A stretch of DNA of 64,000 nt from Pseudophaeomoniella oleicola. Its lineage: Eukaryota; Ascomycota; Eurotiomycetes; Phaeomoniellales; Phaeomoniellaceae. The stretch lies in NCBI GenBank assembly GCA_003868215.1, contig QWDQ01000056.1, positions 62,001 to 126,000 of the forward strand. Reading direction: 5' to 3'. Both the position numbers and the translations under genes were made by a program. Position 1 is the first letter of the stretch. Each line of letters opens with the position of its first letter. Under the pieces are notes generated by a model that made no database searches, was not told the DNA's origin, and saw nothing but the letters and a program-made list of their open reading frames with translations. Shown in pieces: positions 1-9,757 of this stretch.

Positions 1-306
1 GTGAATACACGCCCGGTGGCATATCCATGTTTTCTCCAGTGGTATTTATCCAGTGAGCAACCCAAACTTGGCTGTCAGAGTCCAGGGATCCGGAGAGATA
101 AGGGATATCTTGCTGCGCTGATTTTGTATCCGGTCCAGCAATAGCTGGGAAACAAATACTCTCGGTATGGGGATCTCCTTTCCCGATGAACGGGTTGGAT
201 AAAGCAGGGACCTTCCGAGAGGGATCTGAGTGTTTGAATGGATTTCTTCCAAGGTTGTTGATGACCATTTTTTTTGGAATCAATGTGAAACTTCCTGAGT
301 GTGATC
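1..306 (-). CDS. Probable exon of an unrecognised gene, cut by the left window edge
   Basis: On the minus strand a frame stays open for about 100 codons from a likely intron acceptor (TTTTAG, ending at 307) to the window edge. The peptide is low in repeats and looks protein-like; it contains HSDPSRKVPALSNPF, ESICFPAIAGP and SQVWVAHWIN near the edge. The exon needs one base from a previous exon. A possible donor in the right phase is CTG|GTAGGT near 452, but I could not build the upstream exons with confidence. I do not recognise the family and assign no function. The gene would continue to the left of this window. The frame itself is seen; that it is an exon is inference. Confidence 0.35.
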
Positions 307-3300
307 CTAAAACCACAGTCCACGGTTAGTTTTTCTAAATCTCGCGACGATCAGGAAACAAAATGTAGAGATTAATAGACAATGCAGCTTTAAAGACCTG
401 ATGTCATGTCAGCATTGTAGCCAAGTCAGGGAACGACAGGGTCACCTACCAGTTTGGAGGTTCCAGTTTGAGATTTCGCGGTAGATCGTTCCATAGCGTT
501 GATGCCAGATCCAGTCCAGTAGCTATGTCGTCCATTGATGAATTGCGGGAGTTTCGTCGGAGTTTTGGTTGGGGGTGTGCTTCGAGGACTGTGTGTCGAC
601 CAAAGTGGAGGTAGGAGACAGACATTTGACGGCTAACTTCTGGCCAGCGATATACACGTGAATAGTCTCAAGATCAGATTTGCCAAAGTGAGCGATCATT
701 TCAAGCGAACAGGGCGAGATTCAGCAAAGAATACGAAGATTGTACTGCAATGAGAATCTCCGGAGAATCCAAAGGCCACAGGTCCAAGGAAGCATCCAAC
801 GGGAAATCAACGGCGCCGAGTGTAGTAGTATAAGGTCCAAGTTTCCAGAGGCAGGTAACGGCAACCGGTGCGTCACGGGTCCAAATTCCTTGGGATCGAG
901 GCCATTGGGAAGAAGAGATCATTCAGTCCTGGGATCCGAAGGGAAAGTATCCATGGGAAAAGTAGGATAGCGCACTGATATGCAGCATTAAGCATGACTA
1001 AGCCTTGCGGCGTCGTCCCAGTGACTTTTTTTCACTGTATCAGCAAGCAAGATGCAAGCAGGCCGTAAACTCCGTGGAGGAGTCAATCCAAGTCCGGGAA
1101 GTATATGGGTAGATCCAGGATGTCCGGGGAAGTTGTCGGTAATGTTGGTCGATTGGGCGTACTTACCAGGTCGAAAAGCTTGCGATACATGACTTCAACA
1201 TACATGACTCGGAATATGAGATGAAAGAAAAAGAGTAACGAATATGGTAGATGGGGGTGAAGGTACCTAAAAGGAGAGTAATTTGCTGTCGAGTTCCAGG
1301 GGAAATTTCCAGACCAGGTGGCACTGGTTGCTCCGGGTAAGTCCAGATGGTTTGATTGAGAGATCCAGAAAGTCAATGACTTTGCACAGGGTAATATACA
1401 GCAGAGAAAAAGGATTATTTGGCTAAGAGCTGATGTGGTTGCTTGGGAGCTCTGTAGCAAGCTGTGTGTGGTTGAATAGAAGAGTGCTGAAGGGTTTGGT
1501 ATAAAAGGAGAAGAAGAACGAGGGTTGAACAGTATGTGACATGGGAACTGGCAAGGTTATAAGGAGGTACAGGCAGACAATGTAAGGAAAAGGCAGGCGG
1601 GGTATGCCAAACAGGTGAGATTGAAGCCTGCATGGACTATCACACATCGACAGGGATCATAGAGCGACGAGAGCCGTTCGATTGGAATCGTCACCGCTTC
1701 GCCTCGAAGTTTGCTGGTTGGAATCTGTGGATGTCAGGAGGATTCGGTGGCATGTGTGGAAGAAACAGGGAAGCGAGAGGATTGAGCGGTGTCAAAGCAT
1801 CTGAGCCAAGACCAGATCTAGAGACGCCAGTGGAAGGTTGAAACTGACAGCTCCACCGTCGCGAGGAAAAAGAGCGTGATCCCGGTTGGAAGAGGCTGGT
1901 TAACAGCTGTCATAGTGTGAATAATCCTGCAAATAGCACCAAGCGATCTACAGGGGGGGTGGGAGATCGCCGGTGATTCGGTCCTCAGGTGTGATATCTC
2001 TGCGCCGACTGCAGGACTCTCACACTGACACGGCTCATTCCAGCCTGCCAGTCTCGTTGACGTGGCATCACAGCAATGCGTGATCGAGGAAATCCACGGC
2101 AATCGAATGGTATTCGCTGGCAACATGGCATGACGGTGAGATATCGCGACAACGTACCCTTTCGCGTGACCATTTTGCATTCTGTACAGTACAGCATCGA
2201 CATGCGCCAGTTGGCAAGCCTCATCTGCTACTGCGTCTTGGAGGACACACGGGCCATCGTGCTATTTCGGCAATACGATATGGCAACAGAAAGTGGAAAT
2301 GCCGCAGAAAGTTGCTTTTTCACCGCTTACAATCCGACTGTCCCCCAAGAATTCATCGATGGAATATGTACGGTGTCAACATACAACACTCTGTCCGTAT
2401 ATTCAAAATTGATATCAAAATGATCCATTTATGCTATATAGTATACAATGTAGGCATTCTGAATGAGAACAATGAAAGATTGCCCGGCAGTCAATGGAGA
2501 TAGCCACGGGCCGTCAGCGTGCCATAACCCTACCCCCACCATCATGACTAAGGAGTAAAAAAGAAAAGAGATTAGCTATCATGGCGTTGGGTAGCAATGC
2601 ATACAGCCTCCACCAATGGCGGCATCGCTTTCGATCTAGTATCCATTTGCTCGGTCAGTCATGCTCTCTTCCAACGTGAAAATCGAAGAGCGGATGCATA
2701 AAGGAGTGAATGACTCAGAAAAAGTGAAAGATGGTAATAGGTTTTCGTTCAAAGACCGTAGCCTCAGTTGAACTATGCAATGTATGGTTGTTCATCATAT
2801 GGGATGAATGGTGAATGAGGAAGGACGAGGCTGACTTACTAGAACGTGTCCCAAGTATCATTTGAAAGTACCATTGGGGAGCCACTTAAGACTGCGACCA
2901 CTGTACAAAAGTGCTCTTGTACACTGATAAGCCGCCTGGCAACTTCAGCCTCACTTCTTTGCATCAAATTCGTCCCCAGTCGGTCACATGGGCAGACCGT
3001 GAAATCTGCTAATAAACAGGGCGCAACACATGCAGCTTGATACATCACCCAATACTTGCAGTTGCATCTGCAAGGCTATGCAACATCTCGCATGGGCTCA
3101 CGTTGCTCACGCTGAGTAAGTGTCGCAGTCGTCGAAATGTTTTCCTGAAGAAAATGCAGAAAGAAAGATTTTTGCAGGACCATTTTTTGATGTGTTTGCG
3201 CTTATTGTAGGTTCGGCTACCCGGAGCTCGGCCTCTGTTTCCCTATTCCTCCTTCTCCCTTGAGTCGGGCAAACATGACGACGACGACGACGAAGATGAT

Positions 3301-3988
3301 GAGAATGATGAAGAAGCAACGAATGGAGCACATTCACAAAGTCTTCAAAATATCAGAAGTCCTTCAAAGCCAACTGCCTCGACTATTTCTGTTCCTCGAA
3401 TCATTCTTATCAGCTGCATATATCAAGCATTCCATGTCGATTAAGTCGCTCTGCTCTGCTCAATGATCGCAGGTACGTCTTTCATAGAATAGCCATATTG
3501 CAAGGTGAGTGATTGATTGCGGTATCTGCATCTGATATATGATCTGGCCATCGGAACAACTGCAGAACAATGGTTATGTGGCGACAATTGTATGCAAGTT
3601 GACCACGCCACTCAATCTATCTAAATCTCGAAATCAAGAAAGCTGAGCGTGAGCGTTCGTCTGATGATCAAATGTCTTTGACATTATCGTCTATCATCAT
3701 TTATTCGGGAGACGCAGTAGGCTCAGGTAACTTGGTGTGGTTATTGTTTTCATGAAGCTTTTAATCTGCATCCATTTGCGGTTCCCTTCGCCGTCATTGG
3801 AAAAGCTCGTGGCCGCTGGTGACAACCTAAGCTATTGTGCTCTACCTAGGGAATATTCAAGGGAGTCGAACTATTCTCTTTTACCAATATTCATCTTCCT
3901 GTATTATCAATCAATCTCTCATTCTTTTGTTACATTTCAAGACATTATCACGCTTGATCAATAAGACGATGCTCTCACCGGCCCCGCC
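307..3988. other. Gene-poor interval, possibly with unresolved exons of the left-edge gene
   Basis: No ORF here resembles a known family. On the minus strand between about 450 and 1480 there are short open stretches and a donor-like CTG|GTAAGT near 1171, so upstream exons of the left-edge gene could lie there. From about 1650 to 3988 I see only short random-looking frames and a small simple repeat; the last part is the leader and promoter of the gene that starts at 3989. Confidence 0.4.
3278..3315 (+). repeat. Short ACG/ATG-rich simple repeat
   Basis: Five tandem ACG units at 3278-3292 run into an imperfect GATGATGA-type stretch. It lies in non-coding DNA and probably has no function of its own. 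Confidence 0.7.
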
Positions 3989-6124
3989 ATGAACTGGACT
4001 GGTGGCAGGCTACAACGACATTCGAAAGCGAACGCCGATAAGGCTGCCAGAAGACAAAGGGAATATTTTGCAAAGGCCCGTTTGCGTGCTGTGAAGGGCC
4101 TGCCGTCCGATCTGCCTGCTCGCCTGAGCACCTGCGAAGCGAGAGCAGGCCAACGAAAAGGCCAACCCGAGAAGGCATACACAGTCAAGCAGGGACATCG
4201 GCCAACATCCTTCAGTGATCCTCCGTCTTTTGAATCCCAGGTCGACCATTATAGCCCTGCAAAGCCTCATACCTGGGAGCAAGTGAAAAGAAATCTGCTC
4301 CGACATTCAGATTGGATGGGCATTTCTGCTCTCAGACCTGTGCATATGACCTTTCGGTCCTCTCAGGAGCTGTCTGGCGTGGCTAAGCGGCGACAGCTAA
4401 CATCTGACGATCGAGCAAGACAGAAGCACAGCTGTCGGAGACATTTCCATCGATTGAGCCCTGAGCACAGACGTCGCGATACACAAGGATCAGTCGCAGC
4501 TGATATAAGTATCCGGATGGGCGCCAACATACATCGCAGCCAACCTACCGCTGCTTCGACACAGAATGCAGCAGCACATTCCTCACAAGTATCATCAGAG
4601 TCAATGCTTTTGGACAGAGAGTCTGTATATAGAGCCAGTCGTGGCTCCCAAAACGCGGACGGGATACCGGAAAATCAACCTCTCCACGGCAGTTATGCAA
4701 CGTCTACGATCCGCCAGGTTGGTCTGCAAGTTCCACAACTTCGGGAAGGTGAGGAGTTCCCGTGGGACACAGAAATTGAGAATGCTCTGCCGACTCTAGA
4801 CAAACTCCTCGACAGTGAGAATTTTGACCAGCTCAAAGATAAATCGACTTCGAGATCAGCGAGTGTTCGGATTAAGAGCCAAAGCATGTATCCATCCTCG
4901 CCACCAATTGGACGATCTGGTGGTCAGGGTTTCTCGCAGTTTGATCAAAACATCACTCATTCTTCGAGTACCGAACATTCGGTCTCTCAAGGTTCCAACT
5001 GCAACCTTTCAGGGGCACTGGATCATGAAGTTGTAGGTAGACAATACACAGGCACACAGGACCAACCGCGATGGCGTGCATCTCCCATATATCCCAAATC
5101 CCGGCCAGTATTTACGTTGGAGCGGCAGGCCAATATCAGTCCGAACCCCACATATCCGATGACGATTCCCGGCACATGCTTGACCCCTGGGCCAGCTTCT
5201 GGCAAACGATCCTTGGATTCAACAGTATCATCCTCAAATTCCCATCGCGTCCTGACAGACGATTCGAATAATCAGCCTTCGGGGTCTAGCGGAAACGAAC
5301 GAAGGTCCTCGCGTGATCATCCATCCAGTAACGGTCACCTACGGCAGCAGGATAACGATTCGTGGATGAAGTTTGTGCTTGGTGATGAGATTGAAAATAT
5401 CAACGGCTGCTTTCAGTTTCAGCGACATAGAGAACATCCAACCTTTAATCCCAAGCGAAGACGTCTCGATACCGATCAGACTGACGGCCTTGAAGCTCTA
5501 AGTTGGACAAGTGGGCGACGATCGCATAGCACTCCGAAGTCTTTCTTTAGTACGGCTAATGCGGTTATTCATGCTGCCACAGAGCGATCTCCGACCCAGC
5601 CATCCGAAACAGACTTTCTTTCCCAGCTGAGTCCGATGGAAGGCGTCCTTGAGGACCGTCTTCGTGACCCTTCCCTATATAATAACGCGGCACGCACTGA
5701 GAAGAGCTTCATCAGTGCGCCAACCCCACCCGTACAAGCATTGTCATATGTCAACAGACGGAAAGAGGTTGAGCACCCTTCTGGACCGACCGGATCACAG
5801 GCTTCCGGTCGCACGGTCGAGTATGATAACTCTACCCCCTGTGGACTATGGTCAACGCCAGGGAGGAAGTCGGGTAGACATCAGGTTTCCAGTTACTTCC
5901 GCAGTCCTACGACAGACATCGCCGTACAGTCTCTGAGTCACGATCCCCGTTCTCCTGGCTTGGAAAGTCCGCATGCGAGTTTGCTTGCAGGAGAAGCCGA
6001 ACACAGTACACATAGACAACCTCTCGGAAACATCCACGTCAGGACCTCTGGTGCTTTCGCCTCTAGACTGCCCAACCAATCCTCCTCTCATAGACCCTTC
6101 CAGCCCAGTTGGACACCTCAATAG
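3989..6124 (+). CDS. Uncharacterised 711-aa basic, low-complexity protein with MNWTGG N-terminus
   Basis: This is a single long frame without introns. The chosen start opens with MNWTGGRLQR followed by a Lys/Arg-rich stretch to about residue 35. A second block at about residues 96-122 reads W..VKRNLLRHSDWMGI...RPVHMTF. From memory, this pair of blocks starts a family of uncharacterised proteins in filamentous ascomycetes; that link is not checked here. The remaining 580 residues are rich in Ser, Pro, Arg, Gln and Asn with no signal peptide, membrane segment or catalytic motif, so the protein is probably mostly disordered. A short basic run (PKRRRLD, about residue 490) could act as a nuclear localisation signal. 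Function unknown; a nuclear role is a guess from composition. The single frame over 2.1 kb makes the gene itself secure. Confidence 0.85.
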   Translation: MNWTGGRLQRHSKANADKAARRQREYFAKARLRAVKGLPSDLPARLSTCEARAGQRKGQPEKAYTVKQGHRPTSFSDPPSFESQVDHYSPAKPHTWEQVKRNLLRHSDWMGISALRPVHMTFRSSQELSGVAKRRQLTSDDRARQKHSCRRHFHRLSPEHRRRDTQGSVAADISIRMGANIHRSQPTAASTQNAAAHSSQVSSESMLLDRESVYRASRGSQNADGIPENQPLHGSYATSTIRQVGLQVPQLREGEEFPWDTEIENALPTLDKLLDSENFDQLKDKSTSRSASVRIKSQSMYPSSPPIGRSGGQGFSQFDQNITHSSSTEHSVSQGSNCNLSGALDHEVVGRQYTGTQDQPRWRASPIYPKSRPVFTLERQANISPNPTYPMTIPGTCLTPGPASGKRSLDSTVSSSNSHRVLTDDSNNQPSGSSGNERRSSRDHPSSNGHLRQQDNDSWMKFVLGDEIENINGCFQFQRHREHPTFNPKRRRLDTDQTDGLEALSWTSGRRSHSTPKSFFSTANAVIHAATERSPTQPSETDFLSQLSPMEGVLEDRLRDPSLYNNAARTEKSFISAPTPPVQALSYVNRRKEVEHPSGPTGSQASGRTVEYDNSTPCGLWSTPGRKSGRHQVSSYFRSPTTDIAVQSLSHDPRSPGLESPHASLLAGEAEHSTHRQPLGNIHVRTSGAFASRLPNQSSSHRPFQPSWTPQ

Positions 6125-6906
6125 ACTGTTCAAGATGCCGTGATACCTATCACTTGAGAGTCAGGTTCAAGGTGCTTGGGGATTGACATGGTCAAGATAA
6201 TGAGGGTTGAGGATGGGGTATCCATCGCTAGAGAGGCATGTATGTCAAAGTTGGATTATCCCTGGAACTGCCATTGCTTCCTCGTTGTATGTCGCGGTCT
6301 ACCTGTGAACCCGACTATAGCTTATTGTTATTGTTGTTGTCATCTAGACATGCGCTTCAAGATTTTCTTCTGTGACATGAACTCAGTTTTATTCCAGCTA
6401 CCAACAACAAATTCCACGAAAACCCCATCTACATAGTCACGAACAACGATGCCTACTTCCACTGTGATCCTACATGATGATTGGTCATGGCAGAAACGAT
6501 AATGTCATACGTGCGATATTATTCTCAACTCTCCATGGGACCGAAGTGCGTGTGAGACGAAGATTATGTGATCGGTAGTACTAGCAGCCGCTATTGGTTG
6601 GCCTCGGTATGAGTCAACCACCAGTCGCTGACATATAAAGACCATAACGGCCAGAAAGGTCATTGTGAATTCCTCAATGTGATCCAAACTGCCATTATCT
6701 CACTGGACCAAGGACTGCTATCGTATAGAGAGAGCATTTAAGGTCCATATACCGTTACTCTCCGGTGCCTATACTCACCCTTGCATCTATTCCCCCATCC
6801 CCGGCAAAGAGTCCGACCACCTACCATCAGCAGGCTCTGAATAGAACCACGGAGTCAGAAACACTGCTATACAGCAAAGGGAAAACATCTCAGGCCAACT
6901 GCAGCC
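6125..6906. other. Intergenic: 3' end of the 711-aa gene and promoter of the GNAT gene
   Basis: No convincing ORF or repeat. The stretch joins two plus-strand genes. Confidence 0.6.
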
Positions 6907-7842
6907 ATGGTCTTCGCTCAGATGTCGATACACACCAACTCCCATGGCCAACCACTCGGTCCAGTCATCGACTCCACTCCTGCTCAGCGTCCAACCGCTA
7001 CTACGCTGAAGGGTGAATACGTGACACTGGTCCCGCTCTCACGCGAGCATGCCAATGGACTCTACCCTCTCATCTCAGGCCCAGAAAATGCACCTCTCTG
7101 GACATACATGGGCTACGGCCCGTACATGTCACCAGCCGCCTATCAAAGCCACATAGCCACATCGTCCGAGTCCAAGGATCCCTTATTTTTCACCATCTTG
7201 CCATCCCCGACGCTGCCGGCTCATTTCCTCAACCATGACCCTTCGTCCACCTTCCCGCCAATTGACCCGCAAACCCAACCCCCGATGTCCATCCTCTCCT
7301 ATCTCAACATCTCCCCGTCCAACCAATCCCTAGAAATCGGTCACATCCTCTTCACCTCCCCGATCCAACGCACCGCCCTGGCCACCGAGGCACTCTACCT
7401 CCTCATGCGTCACGCCTTCGAATCCCTCAGCTATAAACGCGTCGAATGGAAATGCCACAGCCTCAACGCCGGTTCCCGTCGGGCCGCCGAACGCCTCGGC
7501 TTCGTGTACGAGGGCACGTTCCGCCGCCACATTGTCGCCAAGGGCCGTCGACGCGATAGCTGGTGGGCTAGCATCACGGCGGAGGAATGGTGGGGCCAAC
7601 CCACGGATCTGGAAGAGGATGGGACTGGCATTCTGAAAGGACCCGGCGAGTCGAAGGGTGATCTCGTGGGTGATGGTGACCATCCAGCAGCAGCAGCAGC
7701 AGTCAACTGTATCGGCGATCCGAACATGTCGAGGAAATACGCGTTGGAGAAGTGGTTGCACGAGAGCAACTTCGACGAGCAGGGAAAGCAGAGGAAGAGG
7801 TTGGAGGATTTTCAGGGATGGAGAAGAGAAAAGGGTCAGTGA
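6907..7842 (+). CDS. GNAT-family N-acetyltransferase (RimJ/RimL-like), 311 aa
   Basis: Single-exon protein that should transfer an acetyl group from acetyl-CoA to an amine or protein N-terminus; the substrate is unknown. The N-terminal half has the RimJ/RimL-type opening LKGEYVTLVPLS and ENAPLWTYMGYGPY. The acetyl-CoA region is EIGHILFTSPIQRTALATEA, and the next block EWKCHSLNAGSRRAAERLGF followed by EGTFRRH is a typical GNAT motif B region. The architecture resembles yeast YIR042C-like proteins. The C-terminal 80 residues are a variable tail; it includes an Ala run encoded by six CAG units (7685-7702). The 5' part of the chosen start offers a second in-frame Met at residue 6. The gene converges on the methyltransferase gene, with only 95 bp between the two stop codons, so the transcripts probably overlap. 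Confidence 0.88.
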   Translation: MVFAQMSIHTNSHGQPLGPVIDSTPAQRPTATTLKGEYVTLVPLSREHANGLYPLISGPENAPLWTYMGYGPYMSPAAYQSHIATSSESKDPLFFTILPSPTLPAHFLNHDPSSTFPPIDPQTQPPMSILSYLNISPSNQSLEIGHILFTSPIQRTALATEALYLLMRHAFESLSYKRVEWKCHSLNAGSRRAAERLGFVYEGTFRRHIVAKGRRRDSWWASITAEEWWGQPTDLEEDGTGILKGPGESKGDLVGDGDHPAAAAAVNCIGDPNMSRKYALEKWLHESNFDEQGKQRKRLEDFQGWRREKGQ

Positions 7843-7937
7843 TGGAAGTTGCTATCGAGGGCAGAGTCATAGGAAAAACCTCTTCTAGGTAGTTAAGACT
7901 TATAGCGCTTAGAAAGAAAGATGAATTGAAATTCCCT

Positions 7938-9044
7938 TCACAACAACCAAACTTCAAAAAACATCCTCCTCGCCCCCGGATCCTGACTCCGTTCACCACC
8001 TACAACATCCACCCCTCCTTCCTTGTTATCTTCTGACCCCGCGGCGTCCTCTCCTCTCCCTCTAGGAACCATCATCCCCGGCTCTGTCAACTGCGCTTCC
8101 ACCCTAATCTCCACCCCCATCTCCGCCGCCACATCCTCCCACATCTTCTTCCACGTCACGTCGCTGTGTCTGTACAACGTCGCGCCACGAGCCGCGGGTG
8201 GTCGTTGCGGGTACTCGCGGCCCGTCACGTGGGCGGCTTGCATACCGAGGATCAATGAACGGGGGGATGATCCGCGGCGGAGGAGAGGTAGAATCGCGCG
8301 TGCGATCGAGATCTGGTCCGCGAGCGAGAAGAGGTGAAACACGGCGGAGATGTGCAGGATGGAGATGCGGGCGCGGAAAGTAGCTAGCGAATCCGGGTTG
8401 AAGACGTCGACGGGTGCCAATTGGTGAGAACGAGGCAGACGGTCGGCGTCGCGGAAGAGGTCGTAACCGAGATCGAGAAAGGCCGGTTCGATATCTGTTG
8501 CGTAGAGGCGCGAGACGGGGACGCAGGCGTGGAGGAGGGCGCGGAGATCTTGGCCGAGACAGGTGCCGATGTCGAGAAATAGAGGGCCTTCTTCTTCTTC
8601 TTCTTCTGGTTCCTCGGTGGGTAGGGCAGCGGTGGCGGCGAGGAGTCGCGGGACGACCTCGGATTGGTAGAGCGGGTGGTTGACGAGTGAAAAAGTGAGG
8701 AAGCGATAGCGGCCGATGCAAGGGTAGGGATAGACGGCGTAGGCTCGATCATGCTTGATAGCAGCAACGGAAGGAGGTTCGTCAACCAACGTCCTCGCTT
8801 TGCTGCGTCCAACACCAAACAGGAAATCACATACTAGAAGAAATATAGGAAAAGATCAAAAGAGAGGCCAAGAAATGAAACTCACGAGCGTCTTAACATG
8901 CCCCCTCAACTCCTCCTTCGGGATCTTGCTCCAATTCGTCAAGATATCCGTCATCAACGGCGGGATATCCGGAACCTCGTCCACATAGGCCAGTCTGTCA
9001 TGCTCGTCTTTGCTTATGACGGTGGACTCGTTTGATTCATTCAT
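7938..9044 (-). CDS. SAM-dependent methyltransferase, fungal secondary-metabolite type, 324 aa
   Basis: Two exons: 9044-8886 and 8753-7938, joined over a 132-nt intron. The donor CTC|GTGAGT is clear. The acceptor ATCAAG|CAT was chosen because it keeps frame and joins LRGHVKTL directly to HDRAYAVYPYPCIGRYRF, the layout I expect in this family; an alternative acceptor would add a few residues. The PYPCIG motif, the SAM-binding loop LFLDIGTCLGQDLR, the acidic strand LYATDIEPAFLDLGYDLF and the LHISAVFHLF region match fungal class I methyltransferases that act on small metabolites, such as meroterpenoid tailoring enzymes. The substrate cannot be read from sequence. Just before the SAM loop an acidic run is encoded by six CTT units on the plus strand (8588-8605). 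No synthase gene is nearby, so a place in a biosynthetic cluster is not supported. Confidence 0.85.
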
Positions 9045-9757
9045 CTTTGAAGGAGGTGTATTGATTCCGGAGGAGTGTGGAGGAAAGGAGAATAGATGGG
9101 AATGTTAGTTAACGAATACACGAAGAAAGCAACAAGCTACTTATTGCGGTACGAGACTCTCTTTTTACTTTTCTCTCTCATTCACTTTCTACCACCGACC
9201 AAATAGCTCGTAACGTTACAGAAATTGACGTAGTATTCTCTTTCCTCGGGGCGTTCGATTGAGTCATCACGTTGCCGAATCCCGAGTGGGTGGTTGGAAG
9301 TGGATCGTAGTTTTGTATGGGTTTCGGAACCGAGGTCGGATACTTCTACATACATCGACGATACGCTCAGGTTGACTTGCGTGTCGATGTCGTTATCTCC
9401 CTTCTATTACTGTGAATAAGGGTGTATACATGTCTTTAGGAGAACATAGCAGGGTATCTTAGATGTGATGGGGTAAACAAATATCAAATATCAATGGATG
9501 CTGTCAGTACCTTCGGATTCCTACCCTTGGATACTGAGGTAGACCTCCACGTTTTAGAACATAAATGCCAGGTTTGGGGATATCATAGCACAAAGCATAT
9601 TATACAAGTCATCCGTCACTCGGAAAGAGTCTCTGGTATCATCCATAATCATGACACTGCCGCTGATTCACAGACCGGAAACCAATTGGGCCTTTCATTG
9701 TTCCACTGTCACCATTGGTTTTCCACTCGTCATTCGATCCTTGGATGCCAACATATA
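9045..9757. other. Intergenic between methyltransferase start and K+ channel stop
   Basis: Both neighbours are on the minus strand, so this holds the methyltransferase promoter and the channel 3' region. I see no ORF with family likeness. Confidence 0.6.

Noticed and set aside
1083-1460. 125-codon minus-strand ORF with a signal-like N-terminus
   Set aside because: Hydrophobic start and a Trp-rich stretch are suggestive, but the frame crosses a likely donor and I could not connect it to other exons.
8104-8721. 205-codon Arg/Pro-rich ORF on the minus strand
   Set aside because: Alternate frame of the methyltransferase gene with biased composition.
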